A stretch of DNA of 64,000 nt, from the NCBI RefSeq assembly GCF_004379255.2, contig NC_056039.1:9846501-9910500 (forward strand), read 5' to 3'. Positions 22,501-33,269 of this stretch are shown piece after piece. Under the pieces are notes generated by a model. It made no database searches. It saw only the letters and a program-made list of their open reading frames with translations, and was not told where the DNA came from. Source of the DNA: Salvia splendens (taxonomy: Eukaryota; Streptophyta; Magnoliopsida; Lamiales; Lamiaceae). A program made the translations under genes and the position numbers. Position 1 is the stretch's first letter. Each line of letters starts with the position of its first letter.

Positions 22501-23888
22501 CTTGCTCTTATCGGCACAAACGTGGGCAGTAGCTCCAGTGTCGATATACCAGCCACCTTTGTTATCAACAAGGTTGACTTCTTCCGTGACCACAGCAACA
22601 AGGTCACTTTCATCCCAGTCCTTGAACTCTTTTTCAACAACGTGGGCAGTCGGCTTCTTCTTCGGCTTGTGGCAGTCCTTGGAAAAGTGGTCAGGTTTGC
22701 CACAGTTGTAGCAGTTTCTTTCAACCTTCCTCGCAGGCTGCTTCTTCTTGCCCTTGTCCTTTGCAATTGGACGGGAGCGTTTGTTGGAGGGACCGCCCCG
22801 CTCCAACAGATTGGCCTTTGCAACATTTTGGCCATGACCCTTAGCCAATTCATCGCGTTTGCGCACGTCTGACTCGATGCGCAGCTTCACGATCAAGTCT
22901 TCAAGATTAATCTCCTTTTGCTTGTGCATAAGGTAGCTCTTGAAGTCCTTCCAGCCGGGTGGAAGTTTTTCAATGACCGTGCCCGCCGTGAAAGCTTCAA
23001 GCATGGCCATTCCCTCGACGGCGAGGTCGTGAATGATGAGCGGGAACTCTTGCACTTGGTCCATGATTGATCGGGAATCGACCATTTTATAGTCCAAGTA
23101 CTTGGCTATTACAAATTTTTTAGTGCCCGCATCATCACTACGATACTTCTTATCTAGCATTTCCCACACTTGTTTTGATGTGGGAACAGTACAATACACG
23201 TTGTAGAGACTATCATCTAAAGCACTTAAAATAAAGTTTTTACAAAGATAGTCTCTTTTGCGCCAAGCGTCATACTCGACGTACATCTCGACACGTGCCT
23301 CGTCCTCTCTTGGCGGGGTTGGCTCGTTTTCCTTGAGAAAGTTCACGATGCCCAACGTTGTTAGGTAGAACAATATTTTATGTTGCCATCTCTTAAAATC
23401 CGTTCCCATGAACTTCGATGGCTTCTCGGCGGGTGGCATCATCCTTGGTGCCGAGTTTGTCCCATGAAAGGGACCAAGTTCGTTGCCCCCGTAGGAGCTA
23501 ACAATTGGGTGGGACACAGTACCCCCATACTTGCGTGGAGCATGGAGGCCCCCGCATTTGTGCCGACCCCGATGGATCCAGCACCCGTGCTGCGCCCAAA
23601 GGAGCTAGCACTCCCGAAGGATCCAACACCCGTGCCGTGCCCGAAGGCCCCGACACTCGACCCTATGAGGGATCCAATGGAACCACTGAAAGTGGAACCG
23701 ACCGATCTACTCGAGGTAAATCCGCAAACCGTCCCAGAGAGGTTGTCAAACACCCAAGGGGTAGTTGAGGAAGAAGTTGAGAAGCCATGAGTCGGAATCA
23801 TCGTTATGTCCGACGACGTGTTGACGGGTGCAACGGGGGACACAGTGGATGGAACGGTGGTAGCAGCGGTAGACGGGTCAGTCGACAT
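19551..23888 (-). pseudogene. copia gag-pol polyprotein, multiply broken
   Basis: The polyprotein is recognisable end to end. Gag starts at the ATG at 23888 with a Ser/Gly/Thr-rich region and shifts frame near 23515. A CCHC knuckle (CYNCGKPDHFSKDC) is at about 22710-22670, and the protease motif WYIDTGAT is at about 22550. There is a frameshift near 22210. Integrase follows with HNRLGH and the CETCLEAK zinc half; the usual RSDRGGEY core reads RCDRRGEY. There is a break near 21695, then reverse transcriptase. Nonsense codons occur at about 20621 (a CAG-to-TAG type change after SLYGLK) and about 20462, on either side of the YVDD motif (about 20490). RNase H is broken near 19904, and its end lies at 19799-19551. 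It is non-functional. Confidence 0.85.
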
Positions 23889-23967
23889 CTCCAAGCAAAG
23901 GTGTTGATTTAGTTCAGTTGGTGTGTGTAAACTCCGTTAGTGGCAAGAATATCTCGTCTTGCGATTG

Positions 23968-26033
23968 TTGTGAAAATGAGCTATACAAATCTTGTTGGGC
24001 GAAATTACAATGGAAAATAAAACAAGGAAATTACACAGAAACAACTGAAAACAAAAATTACACGGAAAACTTGTGGAAAGTGGTAAGCCGAGTCGAGGAG
24101 TCCTCTTTCCGCAAGACGAGATACGCCCCGGTAGTGTTCTCGGTTTGGCGTGTCGTCCCCAAAGATAAAACGGCTTCGTCTCTGAAGTAGCAGCACCGCT
24201 AGCAACAGAGCTCCGGCAAACGGGAGTAAGGCGGGGGCAGAGCTTCGACGGGGAAGATTATACAAAGAGGGAGAGAGCGTGTATGCAAGATGCTTGTGTA
24301 TGTTCTATTTTGAATGCAATGGCCCCGGTAGTGCTCTCGGTTTGGCGTGTCGAGCCCCGCTTGTTCTTTTTAGACCACCCCAAAGACCAAGGCACAAGGC
24401 ACCCGACACCTTGGACACGGTGCACGGTGCACGGCTCGCGGGTCGCGGGCAGGCGGTGGCGGCGCGCGCACACCTTTGTCACCCGTCTTATTCACGATAG
24501 TTATTACACATGATAATTCATCTGATTAAATACTTCATCAAAGAAGTTTATCATCCCCGATGTGGGATAATTAACACCTAGTTAATTAATCCCTTAGTCT
24601 TTTCACATAGCTCATTTCTAGCTTTATTGTGACCAACTTTAATATATTATTTCTCACTCACCGGGAATCGGATTTGAGAAAATGAATATACTATGGTCAT
24701 CTACTCGGAACTAGTGATGTCAATCGGGCCAACCCGTTCGGGTTGTCGGGCCATTCAGGTACGGGCTATTCGGGTTATGATTTTTTCGGGTTATAAAAGT
24801 TCAACCCTAACCCTTTGGGTTTCGGGCTAACCCACCTGATTATTCGGGCCAATATGTATTTTTAATTCTTATAATATTTTCAAAAAATAATACGTATTTT
24901 AAATTTTCTTTAATTATATACATATTTTTAATTAATCATTCAACAATGAAATACATATTTTTAATTTTCATTAATATTTTTAAAAAAGATTAAGTTATTT
25001 AAATTTAAATAACTTATTCATTACATAATTATTTACAAAATATCTATCAATAGTATGTTTATGTTTATGTATTTAAAACATAAATCAACAATTTCTTTTA
25101 AATTAAAACATAAATCAATTCGTAGAAAATTGAATAAAATTTTCATAACGTGAGAGGTGTATCGTAGATGTAACAAAAATATTTTGAATTGTTAAAGAGT
25201 CAATTATCAAGATGCTAGCTAATTGGAGTAACTCTAAGTTTTCTTGAATTATCATTGGTCAAATTTAATTTATTCCAGCTGTAAATAAGTCAAATAATAA
25301 TTTATCTTTGTTTTAAGAATCATCAAAGTACGCATAATTTAATGACGAAGCGGCGTCAAAACACTTTGCACTATTATATTGGAAATATACTAAAAGAAAG
25401 CTTTTATATACGAGTATTTATGAATCCATGAACCACATAGTAATTTTTTCGTGATCTTATATAGTCGGTTGACGTATTTGGATTTTGCATTGTTTTAGAG
25501 GGTTTTCTTGAATGATTTTGATTATATTTCTATATTTTGGTATGTTTACATGTTTGTTGAGAAATAATAGAAAATTGATTAGAAAATGTACACAAAATAT
25601 GTGGCTGTGCAGCAGCCTTGTTTGAGTCAATGTTTCTCGCGATTTTGAAGTCTGATAAACCACTAATACATATCATTCTCTTCGTCTTCGAAAGAGCTTC
25701 GCGTGGATATACTGCACACCTCAATCGGAGCTTTGTAGAGAAAGTTATGACCGTTACAAAAACTGCTCGTTGTGCAGAAACTTTCAACCCGACGGGCCGA
25801 CCCGTAACCCGAACGGGTCAGCCCGAATGGCCCGATTTTAAATTCGGGCTGCGAAATTACAACCCTAACCCTGTATTTTTATCGGGTTATTCGGCCGGCC
25901 CGCGGGTTCCGGGTTACATTGACATCCCTACTCGGAACGTAGATCGACATTATTGCATTTAATTTCATAAAATTAAATGTCTTGTAACATTTATTATTAG
26001 TCAAAGAATATTTGACTAAGAATGATTTTAACA
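23968..26033 (-). repeat. 5' LTR of the decayed copia element, interrupted by a hAT insertion
   Basis: It aligns with the 3' LTR in blocks 23980-24321 and 24476-24711, and then again after the insertion at 25939-26033. The GC-rich middle of the other LTR, including its 38-bp repeats, is missing or rearranged here (around 24321-24476). Without the insertion it is about 0.85 kb against 1.24 kb for the 3' LTR. Confidence 0.8.
24712..25930. mobile_element. non-autonomous hAT element inside the LTR, 1219 bp
   Basis: The ends are TAGTGATGTCAAT and, inverted on the right, TAGGGATGTCAAT. The 8-bp duplication CTCGGAAC flanks it at 24704-24711 and 25931-25938. The empty site survives in the sister LTR (CTCGGAAT at about 18886-18893), confirming the limits. 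Both subterminal regions are rich in CGGGCC/GGGTT motifs. No transposase coding was found. Confidence 0.9.
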
Positions 26034-26307
26034 CAAACATCTATGAATTTTATGAGAAAGTGGGAAAATATTATTCTTAAAAGTGTACATTACAGGGAAG
26101 TACACCTCAACATTTTATCGATTCTTGTTGAGGTAAAAATTAAGAAATAACCTTTTCCCAAAAAATTCAAACAAGAAAGGAGAAAAGAGAGATCATCAAC
26201 TATCCACATTTTATAATCCAAAAAAAAACGAGAGAGAAAAAAATAAACCCCCAATAAATAATAAAGGGGTAAAAAAATGTGTTTCCAAATATTGAATTTT
26301 TCATAAA

Positions 26308-26769
26308 CTAGTCCTCAGAAATGCTCTCAAGATAAGGCGTCCAAGCAACTCCGGCGTTGCTTCTGCTCCGGTGGTGGTGCCGCCTCGACGACTGCTTCTT
26401 CTCCGGCATCTTCACGGTGACGATCGCCGGCTTCTCTCCGACGACGACCTCCGACGAGTTTTTCCGGCAGGGGCTGAGTTTTTTGAGGATTTGATTGTTT
26501 TTGTGAGCGGGAAGCGAAGAAGAGGGAATCAGGAAATAAATGGAGCCCCGTTTGAGGTCGGATTCGGGCGAGAGGATCAGGATCCGGCGGGCCATGCCTT
26601 GCGAGCACGGCTTTGTGAGGAGGTGATTCGGGTTGTTTTTTAGGATCTCTCCCGCCGTGACCCGACCCGTTATCTCGTCAACCGACCCGTTCAAGTGCAC
26701 TATCCGGATCAAGTCTAGCGCCCCGCATGGAAGAACGCATGCCAAACAACACCTTAGGCTGTTTCCCAT
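26308..26769 (-). CDS. PADRE (DUF4228) domain protein
   Basis: This encodes a 153-residue plant-specific protein of the PADRE/DUF4228 family, members of which are often induced by pathogens or abiotic stress; the biochemical role is not established. The N-terminus MGNSLRCC fits myristoylation at Gly2 and palmitoylation at Cys7-Cys8, implying membrane attachment. The conserved N-terminal part (IRIVHLNGSVDEI, then VTAGEILKNNP) is followed by the usual SPESDLKRGSIYFLIP stretch. The C-terminus is basic and disordered (SSRRHHHRSRS). The gene is a single intact exon, with a TATA box about 110 bases upstream. Confidence 0.9.
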   Translation of the reverse strand: MGNSLRCCLACVLPCGALDLIRIVHLNGSVDEITGRVTAGEILKNNPNHLLTKPCSQGMARRILILSPESDLKRGSIYFLIPSSSLPAHKNNQILKKLSPCRKNSSEVVVGEKPAIVTVKMPEKKQSSRRHHHRSRSNAGVAWTPYLESISED

Positions 26770-26879
26770 ATTTGATTTTTCAAAATTGGATGAGATTGAT
26801 TAGTGATTTTCCCTCTCTCTCTCACTCACTAGACTTGTTTGATTTGTGATAAGAGTTTGAATGTGATTGTGGAATGGAG

Positions 26880-26889
26880 TTTATATAAA
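26880..26889 (-). promoter_or_regulatory. TATA box of the PADRE gene
   Basis: The motif TTTATATAAA on the minus strand lies about 110 bases before the start codon, a normal distance for a plant promoter with a short leader. Confidence 0.6.
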
Positions 26890-28452
26890 GGGGGTGAGGG
26901 CCAAAGGATTAATTAATTAGTTATTAGATCATGCTTTCAACTTGTTTTACTTGTTAATTTATGATCCATGGCTTAATAAAATATGCTTCTTTGATTGAAA
27001 GGTACGTCAACTTTAACATGCACTCCATGTAAAAAGATTCGTGTAGCATTTGCAATTTGGATTATTACTAACATTAGATGTTTGTACATATAGGAATATT
27101 GGTTTTAAAATTATAAAATTGAGCAAATTTTGATATATTTTATTAACTTTAAAAGTGGTGTTAAAAATCATAAACTTTTAGCGTGTGAATTTTCACAACT
27201 CGGTTCAAATAGACATTTTTCGGCATATTTTTGTCCTATGTGACTAGTTGTGTAATCTATCTGCCTTAATCTGAATTATGCATGAATTTGTGTCATTTTG
27301 ATGCTCTCATTCTGGAATTCGACGTTGAATAATACATGCCTGATAAGATAAAATGTGTCTCGAGGGTCTGTTACGTTCGAAGAATGACACGCTGTGAAAA
27401 AATTGACATTGATCTTAATATTTGTGATTTTCAAGAACACTTTTAAAGTTCGTAGGAAATACCAGAATTTGTCTACAGTTTTGAGTAATTTTTAAGATCA
27501 ATTTTATCCCTTGTAAATTTAAAACATGACGGCTAGTTTGAGGAGATCGGAAATAATTAATGTACTTGAATTATAAGTTTAGCAACTTATAAACTGTTGG
27601 GATTAGCATAACTTATATGTTAATTTAATTTTCTTCTCGAAATTGTTTAGCTTCAAACATGGTGCAATCGTACATCTTACACGGTAAAATACGTCTAATG
27701 AAGTATTTAAAACATAAGTATATGATAACAATATATATTTACTAGTTATATGAGTCAATAATTTGAAATGTGGGATGTTCAATTGTTTAATCTCTGTGGT
27801 GCTTGCTATATAAATAGTTAATTCGAAAGTTTAGGGCTCATTGACGGCCAAAAGTTGAGTCAACTTTTCCACCATGATTTAATTTGTTCATTCGCTCATC
27901 ATGTAGTACTAATTTTTTATGTAGTAATAACAAACACTACAAAATTATGTACATAACACAAACATAGAGTTATATTGGCATCCTAACACAAGTTTAATTC
28001 TATGTTATAATAGTCATAAGAAATTAAGTGTGGCAAATTGTTGACGATGCCAAGTCACCAAATAGCCAGAGAAGAGTTTGGAATATTGACTTCTCGTATT
28101 TAATTTCTCTATCGACTTCGGAATATTGACTTCTCGTATTTAATTTCTCTATCGACTTCGAATCGACAGTTTTCTTATTTAATAAATATTATGACTAAGT
28201 TTTCCATATTATTCCGGATTAGTTATATCATTCATTAATCAATGCAACTTATTAGACCCCATCCAATAATGATGTACTATGTACTTTGAGTCGTATTTAT
28301 ATATTTTGTGTATATATTTATCTTTAGTAGAATTTACTTTGAACGAACGAAATATAGAAAAACTTATATAAAGACATATAGTGAGATAAAGAGAAAAACA
28401 ACAAAGCATTAGAAAAAATAAAAATCATTTAATCAATGTATGGAGATATATA
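26890..28452. other. intergenic region
   Basis: No gene recognised. It contains the exact 40-bp tandem duplication noted separately, and it ends at the TAA target duplication of Harbinger element B. Confidence 0.6.
28081..28160 (+). repeat. exact 40-bp tandem duplication
   Basis: Two head-to-tail identical copies (28081-28120 and 28121-28160), each starting GAATATTGACTTCTCG. Identity suggests a recent slippage or repair event. Confidence 0.95.
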
Positions 28453-28742
28453 TAAGAGCATCCACAACGGTGGTGAGAGTGAAGGCGGCCGTCCGTGCCA
28501 GCGGCGAGGACGAGGACCGCCGCTGCGCTCGCGCCGTGCCAGCGAGCAGGCGACGTGGCGGCTTATGATTGGGCAACGGCATAGCCGTTGTCTTTGAATT
28601 ATTTTTTTTTATTTTAAAAATCGTTTTTAAATTATATAAAATGATTAAATTTTTTTTTCCAAATCCCAAAAATATGGCCGTTTTTTTCCCGTTTTTTCTG
28701 AATTTTTTTGATTTTTTTTTTATTTTTTTCCCCCAAAATCAT

Positions 28743-28750
28743 CTATAAAT
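28743..28750 (+). promoter_or_regulatory. TATA box of the Harbinger transposase gene
   Basis: CTATAAAT lies about 110 bases before the start codon, within the element, so the transposase carries its own promoter. Elements A, C and D have a similar TATA at a similar place. Confidence 0.55.
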
Positions 28751-28857
28751 ACACACATTCATCATCCATTTATCACATCAATTCATCTCCCATTCATCTC
28801 TCATTCTTAATTCTCATACAAACTATCAACACATTTATCCCTCATTCAAAACCTCAA

Positions 28858-30144
28858 ATGGATTTCACCCATATTATGGCGGAAGCGGAACGCGAAGAAC
28901 AAGAATACTACGAACAACATCGTGCCGCTTACGAAGCATATGTCGCGGCGAATACCCCCGCTCCTCCTCCTCAACATACCAGATCAAATCGGCGCTACAT
29001 TCATCGTGACCGGGAGGGAGCCCACGAAAGGCTCGTTGCCGACTACTTTGCCTACCAGCCGCGGTTTCCGGCAGATTACTTCAGGCGCCGTTTTCGCATA
29101 TCAAAGCGCTTGTTCATGCGAATTGTCAACACATTATCCGCACGTGTTGAATTCTTCCAAACAGGTCCAGATGCAGCCGGCCGGCAAAGTATCACGTCGT
29201 TGCAGAAGTGTACGTGTGCCATCCGACAACTCGCTACTGGGCAAACGGCCGACATCTTCGACGAGTATTTGCATATCGGTGAGTCCACTGGAATCCTTTG
29301 TCTAAAGAATTTTTGCGAGGACGTTCGTTCAGCTTTCGGGGATGAATTCCTTCGGGCACCCACCACCGATGATTGCCAACGGTTGCTTCGTCTTCACGAA
29401 TCAGTCCATGGCTTTCCCGAAATGCTTGGCAGCATTGACTGCATGCATTGGAGGTGGAAGAATTGCCCGACTTCTTGGAGGGGAAAACACTTGAGCGGTC
29501 ACAAAGGCGGCGGCCCAACGCTTATCCTTGAGGCGGTCGCCGACTACCGGCTATGGATTTGGCATACATATTTCGACGTTGTTGGATCCAACAACGACTT
29601 GAATGTACTATATTCTTCACCACTCTTCACTGATGTGATGAATGGTTTAGCACCGGCGATCGACTTCACCATCAACGGAAATAGCTACCACATGGGTTAC
29701 TATCTCGCCGATGGTATCTACCCAAGGTGGTTGACTTTCGTGAAGACGTTCAACAACCCGCACGACCCGAGACGGGTTCTTTTTGCACAGCGTCAAGAGT
29801 CCGCACAGAAAGATGTCGAAAGAGCTTTCGGGGTCCTTCAAGCCCGATTCAACATTGTGAAGTCCCCGGCTCGGCTATGGTACGTGAATAATATCGCCGA
29901 CATCATGTTCACGTGTATTATCTTACACAACATGATTATAGCCGACGAAGGGCCGAGGGCGGCTAGCTTCTACGACGAGGACGAAGCCGGAAGCTCAACA
30001 GCGAGGTCTCCCCCACGCCGAGGCGAGCATACGACGGTCGGCCAAAGAATCGAGACAAGGCACACAATGCGCGATACCCGAATCCACAATCAACTACAAG
30101 AAGACCTAATCAAACACATGTGGGCGAAATTCGGCAACGCGTAG
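28858..30144 (+). CDS. Harbinger transposase (plant transposon protein, DDE type)
   Basis: This encodes a 428-residue DDE transposase of the PIF/Harbinger superfamily, which cuts and pastes elements into TWA sites and in known PIF/Pong systems needs the element's ORF1 protein. I chose the ATG at 28858 (MDFTHIMAEAERE); the open frame upstream starts only with TTG and translates an AT-rich leader. The N-terminal helical region (about 60-140) includes RRRFRISKRLFMRIV. The catalytic residues appear to be Asp194 (GSIDCMHW), Asp247 (GSNNDLNVL) and Glu321 (KDVERAFGVLQAR), all present. The length is typical. The stop at 30144 is followed by AT-rich DNA and the right end. No nonsense codon or frameshift is seen. 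Confidence 0.92.
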   Translation: MDFTHIMAEAEREEQEYYEQHRAAYEAYVAANTPAPPPQHTRSNRRYIHRDREGAHERLVADYFAYQPRFPADYFRRRFRISKRLFMRIVNTLSARVEFFQTGPDAAGRQSITSLQKCTCAIRQLATGQTADIFDEYLHIGESTGILCLKNFCEDVRSAFGDEFLRAPTTDDCQRLLRLHESVHGFPEMLGSIDCMHWRWKNCPTSWRGKHLSGHKGGGPTLILEAVADYRLWIWHTYFDVVGSNNDLNVLYSSPLFTDVMNGLAPAIDFTINGNSYHMGYYLADGIYPRWLTFVKTFNNPHDPRRVLFAQRQESAQKDVERAFGVLQARFNIVKSPARLWYVNNIADIMFTCIILHNMIIADEGPRAASFYDEDEAGSSTARSPPRRGEHTTVGQRIETRHTMRDTRIHNQLQEDLIKHMWAKFGNA

Positions 30145-30396
30145 TGGTTTTTTTAATTTTTAGTATTTTAATTATGTAATTTTTAATTTTTAGGATTTTA
30201 ATTATGTCGTTTTTATTTTATTTGTCATTTGTAATATTATTTAGGTTTTTTAATGAATTTTAGTATTATTGAAATGTTATTGTTTAATTGAATTTTAAAT
30301 TAATTGTGCTCGTTCTTGCGGAAGAGTACAGCTGTGGGTGTTGTGCTCTTGCCAGAGAGCAAGCTGCTGGCAAGAGCACGGTTGTGGATGCTCTAA

Positions 30397-32525
30397 ATAT
30401 AAACACTTGAGTCTCCCCAAAAATTGTGACAATAAATGAGGTCGATTAGAAAAAATAATTGGTAATTGTGGTCAATAAATGATTGGATTGAGGGGTAGAA
30501 TTCCCCAAGTAAAATGCACTTGTTAATCTATATGCGTAGTTCCAAAGCTTCCAGTTGTCTTTGAATCCAACCCCAATTTAATAATGGAGGTTTGTTCGTT
30601 TTATAGTTGCATGTACCAATGTTGCAAAAAATAATGATTTTGGTGGTCTTATTTTTAAGTGAGCTTAAATCAAGTAATTTAAAAAGTTATGGCTACATTC
30701 ATCCTTTCTGCCAACAAACTCAAGAAACTAAATTTTATTGTTCAAAAATACTGGCATCGCGAATCGTGGTCCAGTTTGTAATGTTCCCTCTCTCTCTCTC
30801 TATCTGACTAAATATCTATTCCAGATCTACTGATTATTTATAGTTATAAGTCATTTGATTCAAGAATCTAAATTGGGGATGTATTTTGAGGAATGAGTTA
30901 CATGTGGATGTCATACTACAATATAAGTATTTTCCAAACTAAACTCTTTGAGATCTAAATACAGGTTACTAACTGTTAGGGTAGTCGACGGCAAATTAAT
31001 TTGTTAATGTATGTTGTGAGCATACTCTGCATGGATTTTTATTTGGATCACTCTCAAAAGGAAGCAAATTAATTAGAGATGGACAATACGTATATATAGT
31101 TTCTAACTTCTTTCACTCATTCGATATGAGATGTGTTTGTAACCCAACAAACCTTCCCTACAAACTTATTCCACATCGAGTACGCTATCGAAACAAATCG
31201 AGACATTACGGACCCGACTTGAAATTGGGTCATCATGGACTCAACTCGAAGATGCATCATTCAGGGCTCGCCCCAAGCCTCCTTGGCCCCGAGACTCGCA
31301 TCTCCAACCATTTATAAAAACTCAAATCCATTTTAGTGTAAATGACACATCAAATATGATTTTACCCCAATTATTTATACTAAACTCAAACTTAAAAAAA
31401 TATGCTCTATAGTCTTTACTCACAAAATTTGGAAAAAAATGGTTTTCTTTTAGTGTAAACCTAAATATAGGTACTATTTTTTACTCAAAAACTAAAAATG
31501 AGATTGATTTAAGGTACCATTGGAGCTAATCGTCTACCTCATTTTAAGTTTTAGTGTAGCATTGGAGATAGTCTGATACCACTAGTCAGGACCGTCGACT
31601 GCACATTAGTTTTATGTTGTCCATTTTTAGCCAAGTTAGCCTGCAAAGATTTATTTTTCAATCACTCTCAAAAGACCTTAAACTAATTTCAGTTGGCACC
31701 ATTTATATATAACTTTCAACTCACTCAGCTAATGTGGGATGAGATTATAAACCAACCATATTTTCATGTAAATTTCATTTGGTCTTTGCTGTGTTTGTTC
31801 AGTTAGCACAATTTAACTTAGTCTTGAATATGCTACAAAATTTTCACCTGAAATACCTAAATTTTCCAAGATTTTTATGGAGTATACCCTATATGATTGT
31901 ATGATTTCGCATCTTAATTAATTGACAGGCCAGGGGAACGGCAGACTGAAAATACAATACTATAAAAAAACGAATTAAATGTACGAGTTAGTGAAATATA
32001 TTCATTTTAATTTATTAATCTAAGGATATAAATTTGGAGTATGTAATTATCAATGCAATGAAGCTTCGTAGCAATTAGGCTGCCGGCGCACCGACCAGAA
32101 GACTCATCATTAGGCATCAATTTCTTTATTGAAAAGAATACACACAAAATTTAAATCTAAGGATATAATGATTCAAGGAATTAATTGCACGGGGTCATAT
32201 TCTAAATCCAAATTAATTATACAGCTCAGCAAGCCCAACCTTATTTATCAATTATCATCATCTTTTCAATCTGGAATTGTACGAACATTAAACTTAAACC
32301 TACACTAGTATTTGTGGGGTTTCAATTCTAGAGCACATTTTAGATATCCAATGAAATAGACTTCATAAACCCAATTCACTTGAAATATTCTACACTCGTG
32401 TTTGAAATCATTTTTATAATTCTAAAATTTAAATATAAATGATACGTAAAAATTATTCTCACCAATGACATCGTTTTTGCAAAACCAATCTCCATCAAAA
32501 AACCAATCTCCATCAAGAAATCTTA
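30397..32525. other. intergenic region with small repeats
   Basis: No gene recognised. A CT microsatellite is at 30788-30802. A probable TRIM element is annotated at 30974-31756. Confidence 0.55.
30974..31756 (-). mobile_element. probable TRIM (miniature LTR retrotransposon)
   Basis: Two diverged direct repeats of about 175 bp (30974-31149 and about 31583-31756) share blocks such as GTCGAC, ATCACTCTCAAAAG, a TATATA stretch and CACTCA. On the minus strand a primer-site-like TGGTATCAGAC (31572-31582) directly follows the right repeat, as in a retrotransposon read right to left. The interior (about 430 bp) has no coding capacity and may hold a further small insert bounded by GCATCTCCAA (31299) and TTGGAGATAG (31562). 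No target duplication was found, so the limits are approximate. Confidence 0.4.
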
Positions 32526-32533
32526 GGAGTAAT

Positions 32534-32925
32534 CAGGGACGGATCTAGCTTATTGCTAGATAGGGCAAATGCCCGTGCTCATATTTAACTACATATATAT
32601 AAATATAACTTTGATATAACTATTTTGTATTAATCTTCCATTAATTGTCCCTTCTTGAATGTTTAAATTATTTTCATATATATTTTTGCCTCTCTTACTA
32701 AAAATTTCTGGTGGGATGAGTAATTGCATATCCTCAATATTTCAATTGCTATTTGGAATATTACTACTAGCTAGTACTTCTTATTTCACTTTACCGTACC
32801 CTTTTGTCAATGTGTACGTACTTGGTTTTGCATATTTTTCATAAAAGTACTTGGTTCTATCATTGTTTCTGTATAATTTAGTTTCTAACACCAAACCAGA
32901 TCCAAATATTTATTCGTCTACTTTA
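32534..32925. mobile_element. possible degenerate hAT element
   Basis: The left end CAGGGACGGATCTAGC resembles the end of the hAT element at 44875 (CAGGGACGGAGATAGC). GGAGTAAT precedes it (32526-32533) and recurs at 32926-32933, a possible 8-bp duplication. The right terminus (CGTCTACTTTA) is too different from the expected CCGTCCCTG to be sure. Confidence 0.3.
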
Positions 32926-33269
32926 GGAGTAATTATGAAGCATACTGCGAGGGAGTAAAATTTATTTGTTAGGCCATCCACAATAGGAATAGCCCAGCAA
33001 TAACTCAGCCATAGCCTAGCCACTGCCACATTATCAGCACTAAAAATCCTCCTGCCACATCATAAATAGCCCAGCCACATCAATAGTCACATCACTAATA
33101 ACAATTATATAAAATGACATAATTAACAATCACACAATATACGGAATTTAATTTACGAGACATATACGGGAAACATTAATAATACTATTAAAAATTTAAA
33201 AAGTACAATAATTTAAAAATATTACAATAATTAAAAAAAAGTACAATAATTAAAAAAAAGTACAATAAT

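Larger units (their letters stand above)
17748..26033 (-). mobile_element. decayed Ty1/copia retrotransposon with both LTRs
   Basis: A complete but degenerate copia element lies on the minus strand. Its LTRs are the similar direct repeats at 17748-18987 and about 23968-26033. The LTR start on the minus strand is TGTTGGAATCG (18987 downward), immediately preceded by a G-rich polypurine tract (TGTGGGGGAT). The outer edge of the right LTR ends TTTTAACA at 26033. CAAAC follows there and also occurs at 17740-17744, three bases outside the left LTR, which is a possible target duplication. No standard TGGTATCAGAGC primer site is seen after the 5' LTR. Element length without the nested hAT is about 7.1 kb. 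Confidence 0.85.
28456..30393. mobile_element. PIF/Harbinger element B, 1938 bp, intact transposase
   Basis: The ends are GAGCATCCACAACGG and, inverted on the right, GAGCATCCACAACCG. The TAA duplication is at 28453-28455 and 30394-30396. The near-perfect terminal repeats, exact duplication and uninterrupted transposase suggest a young, possibly active copy. No ORF1 gene is present. The right subterminal region contains an inverted GTGCTCTTGCC / GGCAAGAGCAC pair (about 30347-30380). Confidence 0.9.

Noticed and set aside
22416..22872. Open frames overlapping the copia gag-protease region in other frames
   Set aside because: They are shadows of the gag zinc-knuckle/protease frame, which has clear motifs.
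24712..25930. Possible coding sequence in the hAT element inside the LTR (open frame around 25618-25962)
   Set aside because: It shows no similarity to transposases and crosses the element end into the LTR.
28708..28857. 50-codon extension of the Harbinger transposase
   Set aside because: It begins with TTG and translates an AT-rich leader downstream of a TATA box; the ATG at 28858 is the natural start.
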